Source of the DNA: an uncultured Spirochaetales bacterium
Lineage (GTDB): Bacteria; Spirochaetota; Spirochaetia; Sphaerochaetales; Sphaerochaetaceae
Direction of reading: 5' to 3'
NCBI GenBank assembly: GCA_934247875.1
Contig: CAKQJZ010000001.1
Location: 1-64,000 of the forward strand
Length of the DNA stretch: 64,000 bases
Shown: piece by piece, positions 43,821-52,395 of the stretch
Position numbering within the stretch: the stretch's first letter is position 1
How the letters are laid out: every line of letters starts with the position of its first letter
The notes under the pieces: generated by a model
The model's database searches: none
Told to the model about the DNA's origin: nothing
What the model saw: the letters and a program-made list of their open reading frames with translations, nothing else
Program-made: the position numbers and the translations under genes

Positions 43821-44795
43821 CTAAAGTAGCTTTCCAAGCTTTGCATCTTCTATAGCTTCTTTGATTGTATATGTCCATCCGCTGCTAGCAAGCTCTTCAA
43901 TCATCAATGCTATAGCTATCTCATCATCATTCAGATTGATAGGGTAGTATGGATTTATATATAAAGTCTTATCTCCAAGAGTTACATGCGAGAGTGTCAG
44001 TGCGCCATTTATCTTGCTTGATGCTCTGTTGAATATGAATGGGACTTTATGAGGATATCCATCGTCTCCTATGTAGCAAACAGAGCTTTCAGTAATAGTG
44101 CCTTTCTCTCCTCTGATCTCAATAGTTGATGGGATTATCTCGCTATGATACTGGTTAGAAGAAAAGTCATTTATGAAGATCTCTCCTGATTCGTACTCTA
44201 TTGAAGCAATCTTACGCTTATATTCTTCTTTTCCTTCACTGACTAATAGTCCTGCTCTGGATCCAGTCTTGATGCATGATGCTTTATGATCTGCTAATGT
44301 TTTGACTTCTTTGATTCGTTTTTCATTGAAAATAAGATGAGCAATAGATGCTGCATGATGGTTATGGAGTGCTGAGAGATATACGCTATCAATAGTTCCA
44401 ATCAAAGGAAGAGCTTTATATATAGATGCATAGAGCGGTGTATGTGAGTATTGCTCTAAAGTGAATCCAGGAATGTTAGCGTAGATATAATCCAGTTCTT
44501 CATCGCTGAGTTTAAGAAAAGAAGTCTCTGTAACAATCTTCTCTCCTCTCTCATGCAGTTCCTTAAGCAAAGATACAAAGCCTTCGTTGCCACTTGAGAC
44601 AATAACGAAGTCATGTTCAGTCTTCAAAGCGTCATCAAGCGATGTATAGACACTGAAGCCTTTCTCTTCAAATATTGCTTTTCTCTCTTCGCTTCTTGTA
44701 TATATAGCTGAAAGCTTGAAATGAGGAATGAGAGCAGCAAGCCTCATATAGAACTCAGCTCTCCATCCTGTACCGCATAAAACGTAAGTAATCAT
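43821..44795 (-). CDS. Gfo/Idh/MocA-family oxidoreductase
   Basis: A 324-residue NAD(P)-binding protein. The N-terminal Rossmann strand is YVLCGTGWRAEFYMRLAAL (about residues 4-22), followed by sugar-oxidoreductase-like strands (FVIVSSGNEG, KIVTETSF) and a beta-sheet C-terminal domain. The classical EKP dinucleotide-Lys motif is replaced by ETSF, which may mean altered chemistry. The substrate is unknown. No ribosome site is seen; a TATACT hexamer ends six bases before the ATG. Confidence 0.78.
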   Translation of the reverse strand: MITYVLCGTGWRAEFYMRLAALIPHFKLSAIYTRSEERKAIFEEKGFSVYTSLDDALKTEHDFVIVSSGNEGFVSLLKELHERGEKIVTETSFLKLSDEELDYIYANIPGFTLEQYSHTPLYASIYKALPLIGTIDSVYLSALHNHHAASIAHLIFNEKRIKEVKTLADHKASCIKTGSRAGLLVSEGKEEYKRKIASIEYESGEIFINDFSSNQYHSEIIPSTIEIRGEKGTITESSVCYIGDDGYPHKVPFIFNRASSKINGALTLSHVTLGDKTLYINPYYPINLNDDEIAIALMIEELASSGWTYTIKEAIEDAKLGKLL

Positions 44796-44801
44796 GGTGA
44801 C

Positions 44802-44807
44802 AGTATA
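44802..44807 (-). promoter_or_regulatory. candidate extended -10 of a leaderless oxidoreductase transcript
   Basis: On the minus strand TGC-TATACT ends six bases before the ATG at 44795. The TG at the extended -10 position may compensate for a weak -35. Confidence 0.5.
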
Positions 44808-44821
44808 GCATGCAGCGGCAT

Positions 44822-44847
44822 AAAAAAAGAGACATCATAGATGTCTC
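44822..44847 (-). terminator. terminator of the tRNA operon
   Basis: On the minus strand GAGACATC (44847-44840), loop TAT and GATGTCTC (44836-44829) are followed by seven T residues. Confidence 0.92.
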
Positions 44848-44850
44848 ATT

Positions 44851-44930
44851 TGCGAGAGGCGGGACTCGAACCCGCACACCGAGGTACTAGTTCCTAAGAC
44901 TAGCGTGTATACCAATTTCACCACTCTCGC
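44851..44930 (-). tRNA. tRNA-Leu (UAG)
   Basis: An 80-base tRNA with acceptor GCGAGAG/CTCTCGC, discriminator A, a short variable arm, T loop GGTTCGAGTCC, and anticodon loop CTTAGGA giving UAG. CCA is not encoded, so it must be added enzymatically. It is the third gene of the cluster in transcription order. Confidence 0.93.
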
Positions 44931-44940
44931 ATACACGTCT

Positions 44941-45013
44941 TGCGCCCTACAAGACTCGAACTTGCAACCTGCGGATTCGAAGTCCGACGCTCTATCCATT
45001 GAGCTAAAGGCGC
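44941..45013 (-). tRNA. tRNA-Arg (UCG)
   Basis: A 73-base tRNA with acceptor GCGCCTT/AGGGCGC, D arm GCTCAATGGATAGAGC, anticodon loop CTTCGAA giving UCG, and T arm GCAAGTTCGAGTCTTGT. CCA is not encoded. Base pair 27-43 is a T-C mismatch. Confidence 0.93.
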
Positions 45014-45030
45014 ATCCCCTTATAGGGTAG

Positions 45031-45103
45031 GGTGGAAGAAGGGGTTCGAACCCTCGACAGGAAGATCCACAATCTTCTGCTCTACCACTGAACTACTTCC
45101 ACC
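45031..45103 (-). tRNA. tRNA-His (GUG)
   Basis: A 73-base tRNA with anticodon loop TTGTGGA giving GUG. The encoded extra 5' G (45103) opposite C73 (45031) is the histidine identity pair. CCA is not encoded. It is the first tRNA after the promoter. Confidence 0.95.
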
Positions 45104-45138
45104 ATATCAAAAGTGCAAAGTACACTTTCAACAGCAAT

Positions 45139-45167
45139 ACTATGACGAAATATCAAAATCTTGTCAA
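45139..45167 (-). promoter_or_regulatory. promoter of the His-Arg-Leu tRNA operon
   Basis: On the minus strand TTGACA (45167-45162), a 17-base spacer and CATAGT (45144-45139), about 35 bases before tRNA-His. Confidence 0.7.
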
Positions 45168-45207
45168 CAGTTTTTATTTCTTTTTTAAGAAACAATTTGC
45201 TTAAATA

Positions 45208-45234
45208 ATAGTGATATAAAAGCTATATCACTAT
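45208..45234 (-). terminator. terminator of the M18 aminopeptidase gene
   Basis: An 11-bp perfect stem (45208-45218 with 45224-45234; half-site AGTGATATA) with loop AAAGC lies 16 bases past the stop. The trailing sequence on the minus strand is AT-rich without a pure T-run. Confidence 0.6.
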
Positions 45235-45249
45235 CATAGAGTTATTATA

Positions 45250-46527
45250 TTATTTACATAGAAAAACATAGAATAGATTCTGAAGTGCTGTTATATCCTT
45301 AGTACCTGCTGTTTCGTAGCATGAATGCATAGCAAGCTGAGCAAGTCCTACATCTGCAGTTCTGATTGAGATCTTCTGAGATGAGAGGTTGCCAAGAGTT
45401 GAGCCCCCAGGTACATCTGAGTTATTGACGAAGTACTGATATGGAATATTATTATCTTCCATAAGCGCTTTGAGATATGAGCCGCTCTCTCCATCAGTTG
45501 TGTATTTCTGATTAGCTGCGTATTTGAGAAGCACTCCGCCATTCATTCTTGGCTTATTTGTAATATCACATTTTTCTGGGTAGTTAGGGTGCATAGCGTG
45601 GCCATTATCTGCGCTTATAACTCTGCTATTTGCAATGAGAATATCTTTCTCTTCCTCTTTAATGCCTAGTGATAAGCAAATCCTATCTATTGTCTTTACT
45701 AAGAAATCAGATAGTGCGCCTTGCTTGGTACCGCTTCCTGTCTCTTCGTTATCAAATAGAGCTGCGATTGCAATATTCTTATCAGGTGTTGCTCTTAAGA
45801 GTGATCTGAATGCGCTGAATGAACACTCTAAGTCGTCGATAGCAGGAGATGAGAAGAACTCTTTACCTGCACCCCAGATTACGCTTTGTGTTTTGTTATA
45901 TAAGAATAGGTCATAATCAAGGATGTTCTCTTTATTGCATTCTGCATGTTCTGCTAGCTTATCCATGAATGAAATATCACTATCAGAGTCAGAGAAGATA
46001 GGCATGAACTCTTTCTGGATAGAGTACTTTATTCCATTGTTTGCATCTCTATTCTGGTGGATAGCAAGGTTTACTATCTGAACCATATCATCTTTGAAGT
46101 CTACAAGACGCTCTTCAATCTTATTGTTTTTTCTGATGAATACTCTTCCTGCAATAGATAGAGGTCTATCAAACCAAGGTGCAAGCAATAAGCCGCCATA
46201 TGCTTCGACATTCAGTCTAGTTGCGCTATTCTCGCACTTTACTTCAGGATTAGGCTTAATCTTGAAGCATGGGCTATCTGTATGAGCAGAAACAATATGC
46301 ATGCCATCAAACTCATTTGGCACTTTGAATGCGATTATTGCGCTGTTGTTTCTTTTGATAAAATAAGATTTGCCTTTTTCAAGGTTGAAAGGCTTAGTCT
46401 CAGAAAGCTCTATAAAGCCATCTTCAGACATCTTATCTTCCATATTCTTGATTACATGAAATGTAGAAGGGCTATTTGATACGAAATCAATAAACTCTTC
46501 AGTTGCTTTGATAAATTCTTGTTCCAT
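45250..46527 (-). CDS. apeB: M18-family aminopeptidase
   Basis: A 425-residue dinuclear zinc aminopeptidase of the M18 (aspartyl aminopeptidase) family. Metal and active-site motifs are VSAHTDSPCFK (about residues 77-87), SSPAIDDLECSF, FDNEETGSGTKQGA and HAMHPNYPEK, ending with VPGGSTLGN. It is cytosolic, releasing N-terminal residues from peptides. No ribosome site precedes the ATG; TAAACT ends six bases upstream. Confidence 0.95.
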   Translation of the reverse strand: MEQEFIKATEEFIDFVSNSPSTFHVIKNMEDKMSEDGFIELSETKPFNLEKGKSYFIKRNNSAIIAFKVPNEFDGMHIVSAHTDSPCFKIKPNPEVKCENSATRLNVEAYGGLLLAPWFDRPLSIAGRVFIRKNNKIEERLVDFKDDMVQIVNLAIHQNRDANNGIKYSIQKEFMPIFSDSDSDISFMDKLAEHAECNKENILDYDLFLYNKTQSVIWGAGKEFFSSPAIDDLECSFSAFRSLLRATPDKNIAIAALFDNEETGSGTKQGALSDFLVKTIDRICLSLGIKEEEKDILIANSRVISADNGHAMHPNYPEKCDITNKPRMNGGVLLKYAANQKYTTDGESGSYLKALMEDNNIPYQYFVNNSDVPGGSTLGNLSSQKISIRTADVGLAQLAMHSCYETAGTKDITALQNLFYVFLCK

Positions 46528-46533
46528 GGAATC

Positions 46534-46539
46534 AGTTTA
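46534..46539 (-). promoter_or_regulatory. candidate extended -10 of a leaderless apeB transcript
   Basis: On the minus strand TGC-TAAACT ends six bases before the ATG at 46527, the same layout as at 44802 and 32601. Confidence 0.45.
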
Positions 46540-46568
46540 GCACTTTAGAAAATTCTTTTATAGAAATA

Positions 46569-48347
46569 TCAGAAGGTATATCTGCAACCTGCCATAATCT
46601 CATAGTCAAACTCAAAAGGAATGTATGGATCATTATTCATGTTCCATACATTGTAGAATGTCATAGAAGACAGTATGTCGAAGTTTTTAGAAATGCTATA
46701 TGCGCCGCCTGATGTGACTCTAAGTGAGTATTGAGTTGTTCCTCCGAGTGCTTTCAGAAATGGATATATAGTTCTATCTCCATCTTTTCTTGAGTATCTG
46801 CTCATTAAGTTAACAGGGCCTTTTGCATTGAATTCTGCTTCTAAGCCAAGCGTCCAATCATCTATCGATACATAAGAGAGTGCAAATAGGAAATTGAATG
46901 CATTGCAGCCATATGGATAGCCAAGATACGTCAGGTCATATACTCCATGGTTTGATCTCTGGTTTCTGATTGCAACTATATAGTTCAATGTATAGCCAGT
47001 GTCATAGTTGCTATCTCTGAGATATAGTGCAGGGCTAGTGAATGTTGCTTCAATAGTGCTCTTTAAGAATCCATTTGAGATAGGAGTTGCTGTTTTCAGT
47101 CCCAGCTGAATGCCAACAGCATCTGGCTTCGCATCATCTCCAGCTTCGCTTGCATGCTTTTTCTCTCCTGGTATATTGAGGTCATCTATCACAATCGCAA
47201 CGCTTTGCTCAATGCCTTTTGTAAATACATAATCCCACTCAAGAGAGAGTATAGAGTTTGAGTTGCCTGCAATATATAGATTATGGAAGAACATCAAAGG
47301 ATTTAAGACCTGAAGATCTACAATGCCTTTATCATTTTGATATATTATTGCCTCTTCAAGTGCCAGTCTTGATTTTCTGTCTTTTGAGATCCATTCGATT
47401 CTATGATCTAAGAGCATCTTAACGCCAGTAAATGCATCTGTGTTCTGATCAAAATATCTTTTGAGGTTAAGTGTTGTTGATGAATCAGAGACATCCATCT
47501 TTGCCTCATATTGATCTGGGTAAGGGAAGAAGGATGCTAAGAAGTTTACTTTAAGCGATGGCGTGAACGCTGAGACATTGAGCGCACTGTGGTATGGAAG
47601 GTGTCCATCTACTATGAAGTTGCCTGTCTTACCGCTTCCAAAGCTATATTGTTCTCGTCCAAGCTCAAGATTCCACCACTCATTGCCAATGCTTATGAAA
47701 GCTCTATAAGGGAAGTTGAAATTGAAGTCTTCATAGCTGAATGAATAGAATGATGATACAAATGGAATGTTGTTTATGAAGTGAGTCGAGCCAAATGGGA
47801 CTAATGTATGAACAGAGTTCTCAATAGGCAGCTCAAAGTGAAGCGCTGCATTGCTCTTTATTATCAGGTCGAGGCCTACAGTCATGAATTTGTCTTTTCT
47901 TATAGTGTTTGATAGCTCATCTGAAAAAGGCGAGTAGCTTTTTGTGTATTCTTCTGTTGGCTTATCTTTATCGTCGTATGTGATATCATCCCTGAATTTC
48001 GTGTTTGTATGAAAGAAAACCTCTGGGTTGATGAGGCCGCGTGTTGAGAAGTTGTAGACATTGTCATTGTTGCCCAGTGCTACTTGCTTTAAGAGCTTAT
48101 TGTATATTGCTCTTTCACTATCTCTCATCTTCTCATTTTCGATTGATTTCAGATAAACAATCGCTTCATTGGCGCTATAAGGTCTTGTTTTTGATACAGC
48201 CTTTCCAAGAGATAGGAACAGCAAATCCATCTCACTATAGAAATCATCAGACAGCTTTATTATCGCAGTCCCTCCGATTGGAAGAGAGAATAGGGGGTAA
48301 TTTATTATAATCAAAATAGTTAATATAAGTAGGAATGTTTTCTTCAT
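46569..48347 (-). CDS. outer-membrane beta-barrel protein (Wzi/capsule-assembly-like layout)
   Basis: A 592-residue protein with a signal peptide (about residues 1-21). A short helical N-terminal region (about 30-95, with KAVSKTRPYSANEAIVYLKS) is followed by many amphipathic strands, ending EIMAGCRYTF with C-terminal Phe. The helical start followed by FISIGNEWWNLELGREQYSF recalls Wzi-type capsule-assembly barrels, but porin function is possible. It is divergent from pstS, sharing a 128-base control region that contains the Pho box. Confidence 0.7.
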   Translation of the reverse strand: MKKTFLLILTILIIINYPLFSLPIGGTAIIKLSDDFYSEMDLLFLSLGKAVSKTRPYSANEAIVYLKSIENEKMRDSERAIYNKLLKQVALGNNDNVYNFSTRGLINPEVFFHTNTKFRDDITYDDKDKPTEEYTKSYSPFSDELSNTIRKDKFMTVGLDLIIKSNAALHFELPIENSVHTLVPFGSTHFINNIPFVSSFYSFSYEDFNFNFPYRAFISIGNEWWNLELGREQYSFGSGKTGNFIVDGHLPYHSALNVSAFTPSLKVNFLASFFPYPDQYEAKMDVSDSSTTLNLKRYFDQNTDAFTGVKMLLDHRIEWISKDRKSRLALEEAIIYQNDKGIVDLQVLNPLMFFHNLYIAGNSNSILSLEWDYVFTKGIEQSVAIVIDDLNIPGEKKHASEAGDDAKPDAVGIQLGLKTATPISNGFLKSTIEATFTSPALYLRDSNYDTGYTLNYIVAIRNQRSNHGVYDLTYLGYPYGCNAFNFLFALSYVSIDDWTLGLEAEFNAKGPVNLMSRYSRKDGDRTIYPFLKALGGTTQYSLRVTSGGAYSISKNFDILSSMTFYNVWNMNNDPYIPFEFDYEIMAGCRYTF

Positions 48348-48395
48348 CGATATACTATTTATTCATTTATAGCAAAAATGTTCAACCTCTCTTAT

Positions 48396-48449
48396 TTAAC
48401 AAAGGATTAACATTAAAGCGCTGCATAGTTAACTTCGCATCACTATTCT
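48396..48449 (+). promoter_or_regulatory. probable Pho box and promoter of the pst operon
   Basis: TTAACA at 48396, TTAACA at 48407 and TTAACT at 48429 lie on an 11-bp grid (offsets 0, 11, 33; the 22 position is degenerate). PhoB/PhoP-type regulators bind direct repeats at this period. The last repeat ends nine bases before TATTCT (48444-48449), the place where a PhoB-type activator replaces the -35 box. An AAGGAG ribosome site follows at 48459-48464. Confidence 0.6.
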
Positions 48450-48475
48450 CTCATGTGTAAGGAGAATAAATAAAA

Positions 48476-49306
48476 ATGAAAAAGATTATTCTAACTCTGA
48501 TTGTGTTATTAACAGCACTTACTCTTTTCGCAGCTGGTGCTAAGGAAGAAGCAAAGACTATTTCAGTTATCTCAAGAGAAGATGGTTCAGGCACTAGAGG
48601 TGCATTCACAGAGCTTGTTGGTCTTCTTGATAAGAATAAGGTAGACCAGACAACAGTAAACGCAGAGATTGCTAACTCAACTTCTGTAGTTATAACAACA
48701 GTTGCAGGCAACAAGAACAGCATTGGATATATCTCACTTGGCTCTCTTAACGATAGCGTTAAAGCAGTTAAGGTAAATGGTGTAGAGCCAACTCAAGAGA
48801 ATATCGAGAATGGCTCTTATAAGCTCCAGCGCCCATTCAATATTGCTTATAAGGCGCTTACACCAGTCGCTGAAGATTTCTTAAGCTTCATCTTCTCAGA
48901 TCAGGGACAGGCTATTGTAGAGAAGAAAGGTTACATCAAGGTTGCAGCAAACGGTGCATACGAGGCAAAGAACATCTCTGGTAAGCTTACAATCTCTGGC
49001 TCATCTTCAGTATATCCACTTATGGAGAAGCTTGTTGAAGCTTACAAGGCTTTGAATCCACAGCTTGACTTATCTCTTCAGCAGTCAGATTCAACAACAG
49101 GTGTTAAGGATGTAATCAACGGTGTCAGCGATATCGGAATGGCTTCAAGAGACCTTAAGGCTTCAGAGAAAGAAGCAGGCATTTCAAACAGCGTAATTGC
49201 AGTAGATGGAATCGCAGTAATCGTAAACAAAGAGAACGCAGCATCAGATCTGTCACTTGATGAGATCAAGGCAATCTACCTAGGCAATGAGACTAGCTGG
49301 AAGTAG
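48476..49306 (+). CDS. pstS: phosphate-binding protein PstS with permuted lobe order
   Basis: A 276-residue periplasmic phosphate-binding protein feeding PstCAB. A signal peptide covers residues 1-20 (LTLFAAGAKEE; no lipobox Cys). The domain order is reversed from canonical PstS: the block normally found in the second half, SREDGSGTRGAF (33-44) with GYISLGSL and PFNIAYKA up to KKGYIKV (about 156), comes first, and the normal N-terminal half, ISGSSSVYPLMEKL (173-186), SDIGMASRDL (218-227), AVDGIAVIVN (242-251) and IYLGNETSW (267-275), comes second. All phosphate-binding loops are present. The operon context is classical. Confidence 0.88.
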   Translation: MKKIILTLIVLLTALTLFAAGAKEEAKTISVISREDGSGTRGAFTELVGLLDKNKVDQTTVNAEIANSTSVVITTVAGNKNSIGYISLGSLNDSVKAVKVNGVEPTQENIENGSYKLQRPFNIAYKALTPVAEDFLSFIFSDQGQAIVEKKGYIKVAANGAYEAKNISGKLTISGSSSVYPLMEKLVEAYKALNPQLDLSLQQSDSTTGVKDVINGVSDIGMASRDLKASEKEAGISNSVIAVDGIAVIVNKENAASDLSLDEIKAIYLGNETSWK

Positions 49307-49308
49307 TA

Positions 49309-50148
49309 ATGAACAGAGAAAAATTAATGAGAGCAGGCTGCTTTGTTGCAGCCTCTCTTTCGATAGTTTCAGTTCTATTGATATCGCTCTTTCTTTTAGC
49401 TGAAGGCATTCCTGCTATAAGAGAGATCGGATTCAAGAACTTCATATTTGGTAAGATATGGCGCCCTAGCTCAGAAGAGTATGGCATTTTTACTATGATT
49501 GTTGGCTCTGTCTATGTTACTGGTGTTGCAATACTCATCGGGCTCCCAATCGGGCTCTTATCAGCTATTTACTTAAGCTACTATTGCAATAAGAGAGCAT
49601 ATGTGATCATCAAGCCTATGATGGAGCTTCTAGCTGGAATCCCATCTATTGTATATGGCCTCTTTGGACTCGTTGTAATAGTTCCGATGATGCAGCGCTT
49701 ATTCCCAGGCACTAGCGGTAAGAGTGTGCTTACTGCAGGTCTATTGCTTGCATTCATGATTCTCCCAACTATCATAACTCTTTCAGAGACATCACTAAGA
49801 GCAGTAGATGAGAGCATGTATCATGGTGCGTTGGCACTTGGAGCAACTAAAGAGATAAGCATATTCACAGTCTCTTTGACAGCTGCTAAGTCAGGCGTTG
49901 TATCAGCAATCGTATTAGGACTTGGAAGAGCAATAGGCGAGACAATGGCAGTTGTAATGATTGCAGGCAATCAGCCAGTCATACCAAAGTCGCTGCTATC
50001 TGGCGTCAGAACAATGACAGCTAATATTGTACTTGAAATGGGCTATGCTGCAGATCTTCATAGAGGTGCGCTTATCGCAACAGGCGTTGTGCTCTTTGTC
50101 TTCATCATGATAATCAACTTGTCATTTGCAGCATTGAGGAGAAGGTAG
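49309..50148 (+). CDS. pstC: phosphate ABC transporter permease PstC
   Basis: A 279-residue inner-membrane permease with six hydrophobic segments. The family core [19 protein letters not shown] (about residues 103-121) and the coupling-helix region ESMYHGALALGATKEISIF (about 166-184), followed by GLGRAIGETMAVVMIAGN, identify PstC. It starts two bases after the pstS stop. Confidence 0.95.
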   Translation: MNREKLMRAGCFVAASLSIVSVLLISLFLLAEGIPAIREIGFKNFIFGKIWRPSSEEYGIFTMIVGSVYVTGVAILIGLPIGLLSAIYLSYYCNKRAYVIIKPMMELLAGIPSIVYGLFGLVVIVPMMQRLFPGTSGKSVLTAGLLLAFMILPTIITLSETSLRAVDESMYHGALALGATKEISIFTVSLTAAKSGVVSAIVLGLGRAIGETMAVVMIAGNQPVIPKSLLSGVRTMTANIVLEMGYAADLHRGALIATGVVLFVFIMIINLSFAALRRR

Positions 50149-50149
50149 A

Positions 50150-50977
50150 ATGAAAGTACATCATAGATCTTCTGCAATATTGAAAGCACTGGTATATATA
50201 GCAGCATACTTTACAGTTGCACTTGTTTCATCAATCATTGGCTATATCCTGATTACAGGAATTCCAAAGCTCAAGCCATCGCTGTTTGCATTTAAGTATA
50301 CAAGTGAGAACTGCTCGATGTTCCCTTCCATTGTAAATACATTCATCATGATAGTATTGTCGCTTCTCTTTGCGCTGCCTATTGGAATCTTCTCAGCGCT
50401 TTTCCTCACTGAGTATGCTAAGCGTGGAGCAAAGTATGTGAAGCTTGTCAGAATGATGGCAGAGACTCTCTCTGGCATTCCTTCGATTGTATATGGTCTC
50501 TTTGGCTATATATTCTTCAATATAAAGCTTGGCTGGGGATATAGCCTTTTATCTGGCGCATTGACGCTTTCAATGATGATTCTTCCACTTATCATGAGAA
50601 GCTCTGAAGAGGCTCTCATTGCTACTCCAGATAGCTATAGAGAGGGCTCTTATGGCCTTGGAGCTGGAAAGGTAAAGACTATATTCTCAATACTTCTTCC
50701 ATCTGCTCTACCTGGCATATTTGCAGGCGTTGTGCTTGCTATCGGGCGTATAGTAGGTGAGACAGCTGCTTTGATATTCACTTCCGGTACAGTAGCTGGA
50801 ATTCCTAAGAATATACTTGGTTCAGGCAGAACTCTTGCTATTCATATGTATGTGCTGATGAGCGAAGGGCTTCATATGGACGAAGCTAAAGGAGTTGCTG
50901 TTGTGCTGCTGCTTCTTGTGCTGCTTCTCAACTTCGCATCAAGAAGATTGCAAAAAGGATTGAATAAGAATGAATAA
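50150..50977 (+). CDS. pstA: phosphate ABC transporter permease PstA
   Basis: A 275-residue permease with six hydrophobic segments, containing [20 protein letters not shown] (about residues 103-122) and [18 protein letters not shown] in the coupling helix, then [14 protein letters not shown]. It pairs with PstC to form the channel. It starts one base after pstC and overlaps pstB by eight bases. Confidence 0.95.
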   Translation: MKVHHRSSAILKALVYIAAYFTVALVSSIIGYILITGIPKLKPSLFAFKYTSENCSMFPSIVNTFIMIVLSLLFALPIGIFSALFLTEYAKRGAKYVKLVRMMAETLSGIPSIVYGLFGYIFFNIKLGWGYSLLSGALTLSMMILPLIMRSSEEALIATPDSYREGSYGLGAGKVKTIFSILLPSALPGIFAGVVLAIGRIVGETAALIFTSGTVAGIPKNILGSGRTLAIHMYVLMSEGLHMDEAKGVAVVLLLLVLLLNFASRRLQKGLNKNE

Positions 50978-51725
50978 TGTATTTGAAATAAAGGATCTTC
51001 ATCTTTTCTATGGAGAATTTGAAGCGCTTAAAGGAATAAACCTCGATATTGAAGCTAATAATATCACAGCTTTCATCGGACCTTCAGGATGTGGAAAATC
51101 AACGCTTTTAAGATGCCTTAATAGAATGAATGATTTGGTTGAAGGCTGCAGAGTTGAAGGTAAGGTTCTATTGAACGGTGAAGATATCTACGCTCCTGGG
51201 GTTGATATCCCAACGCTCAGAAAACGTGTTGGCATGGTTTTCCAGAAGCCTAATCCATTTCCACTATCAATATTTGACAATGTTGCTTATGGTCCTCGTG
51301 TTCATGGCATAAAAAACAGAGTAAAGCTTGCAGAGATAGTCGAGAAAGCACTTGTAGATGCTGCGCTATTTGATGAAGTCAAAGATAGGCTCAATAAGAG
51401 TGCGCTGGGTCTTTCTGGCGGGCAGATGCAGCGTCTTTGCATTGCGCGTGCTTTGGCTGTAGAGCCAGAGGTTCTCTTAATGGATGAGCCAACAAGTGCG
51501 CTAGACCCAATATCTACACTTGCTATTGAGAACCTTGCTTTGACACTCAAGAGCAAATATACGATTGTCATTGTCACTCATAATATGCAGCAGGCAATGA
51601 GAATCTCAGATTTCACTTCATTCTTCTTGCTTGGAAAGATCATCGAAAGTGCTCCTACAGAGACACTATTCTCTAATCCTAAGGAGAAGAAGACAGAAGA
51701 TTATATTACAGGAAGGTTTGGTTGA
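50970..51725 (+). CDS. pstB: phosphate ABC transporter ATPase PstB
   Basis: A 251-residue ABC ATPase. Walker A is GPSGCGKST (about residues 37-45), the Q-loop [20 protein letters not shown] is the PstB-specific form, the signature is LSGGQMQRL and Walker [13 protein letters not shown]. It drives phosphate import from the cytosolic face of the PstCA channel. Confidence 0.97.
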   Translation: MNNVFEIKDLHLFYGEFEALKGINLDIEANNITAFIGPSGCGKSTLLRCLNRMNDLVEGCRVEGKVLLNGEDIYAPGVDIPTLRKRVGMVFQKPNPFPLSIFDNVAYGPRVHGIKNRVKLAEIVEKALVDAALFDEVKDRLNKSALGLSGGQMQRLCIARALAVEPEVLLMDEPTSALDPISTLAIENLALTLKSKYTIVIVTHNMQQAMRISDFTSFFLLGKIIESAPTETLFSNPKEKKTEDYITGRFG

Positions 51726-51726
51726 T

Positions 51727-52374
51727 ATGATTAGAGGACAGGAAAGAGAACAGAGAATCCTGATTGATTCAATAATTGAAGTTGGTGGAATAGCTGAAGA
51801 GGCTTTGACTCTTCTTGAGGATAATCTTGCTGGGAGAGGCGATAATGAGGATGATATTGCAAAGTACTCAGATGAGATCAAATCAAGATGCAGAGAGTGC
51901 GAGAGAGAAGCGCTGAGAATCATTCTGCTTCATCATCCTGTTGCACGCGATCTGAGATTGATCACAGCAGCTATAAGAATTACAAACGATCTTGAGCGCA
52001 TTGGAGACAATGCAGGAGATATTGGTGAGATTCTTCCATTCTTCAAGAACCGCTCTTTAGTTCAGTCTGTTGGCCTGCTTGATATGGCAAGAGAGGTCAA
52101 ATCAATGGTATTGACAGCTGTTGATGCGCTTTTGGAGTCTTCTAGTGAGAAGTCAGAGAAGGTCATCAAAAGCGATGATGTTGTTGATGGCTTATTCATC
52201 AAAGCAAAGAACAAGCTTGTTGAGATAATCAGGGAGAATGTGCCTGATGCAGATGAGGCTCCAGACCTGCTTATGGTTGCTAAGTACTTTGAACGTATGG
52301 GAGACCATGCTGTTTCATTCGCTTCTTATGTTCTATGGAGTGAAAGTGGCAATGATAAGTGGTTATCCAAATAA
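51727..52374 (+). CDS. phoU: phosphate regulon protein PhoU
   Basis: A 215-residue helical-bundle protein of two PhoU repeats; the hallmarks are ARDLRLITAAIRITNDLERI followed by GDNAGDI (about residues 72-98) and MVAKYFERMGDHAVSFA (about 185-201). PhoU couples Pst transport state to PhoR signalling. The ATG at 51727 follows GGAAGG; a longer start within pstB is rejected as non-conserved. Confidence 0.95.
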   Translation: MIRGQEREQRILIDSIIEVGGIAEEALTLLEDNLAGRGDNEDDIAKYSDEIKSRCRECEREALRIILLHHPVARDLRLITAAIRITNDLERIGDNAGDIGEILPFFKNRSLVQSVGLLDMAREVKSMVLTAVDALLESSSEKSEKVIKSDDVVDGLFIKAKNKLVEIIRENVPDADEAPDLLMVAKYFERMGDHAVSFASYVLWSESGNDKWLSK

Positions 52375-52383
52375 TGTTTATGG

Positions 52384-52389
52384 TATAGT
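52384..52389 (+). promoter_or_regulatory. candidate extended -10 of a leaderless phoB transcript
   Basis: TGG-TATAGT ends six bases before the phoB ATG at 52396, in the 21-base gap after phoU, and no ribosome site is present. This would give phoBR an entry point independent of pst. Confidence 0.5.
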
Positions 52390-52395
52390 GAAAAT

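Noticed and set aside
48476..49306. Frameshift or truncation of pstS as the cause of the odd domain order
   Set aside because: A single open frame with a signal peptide covers both complete halves and the downstream spacing is normal for the operon, so permutation explains it better than damage.
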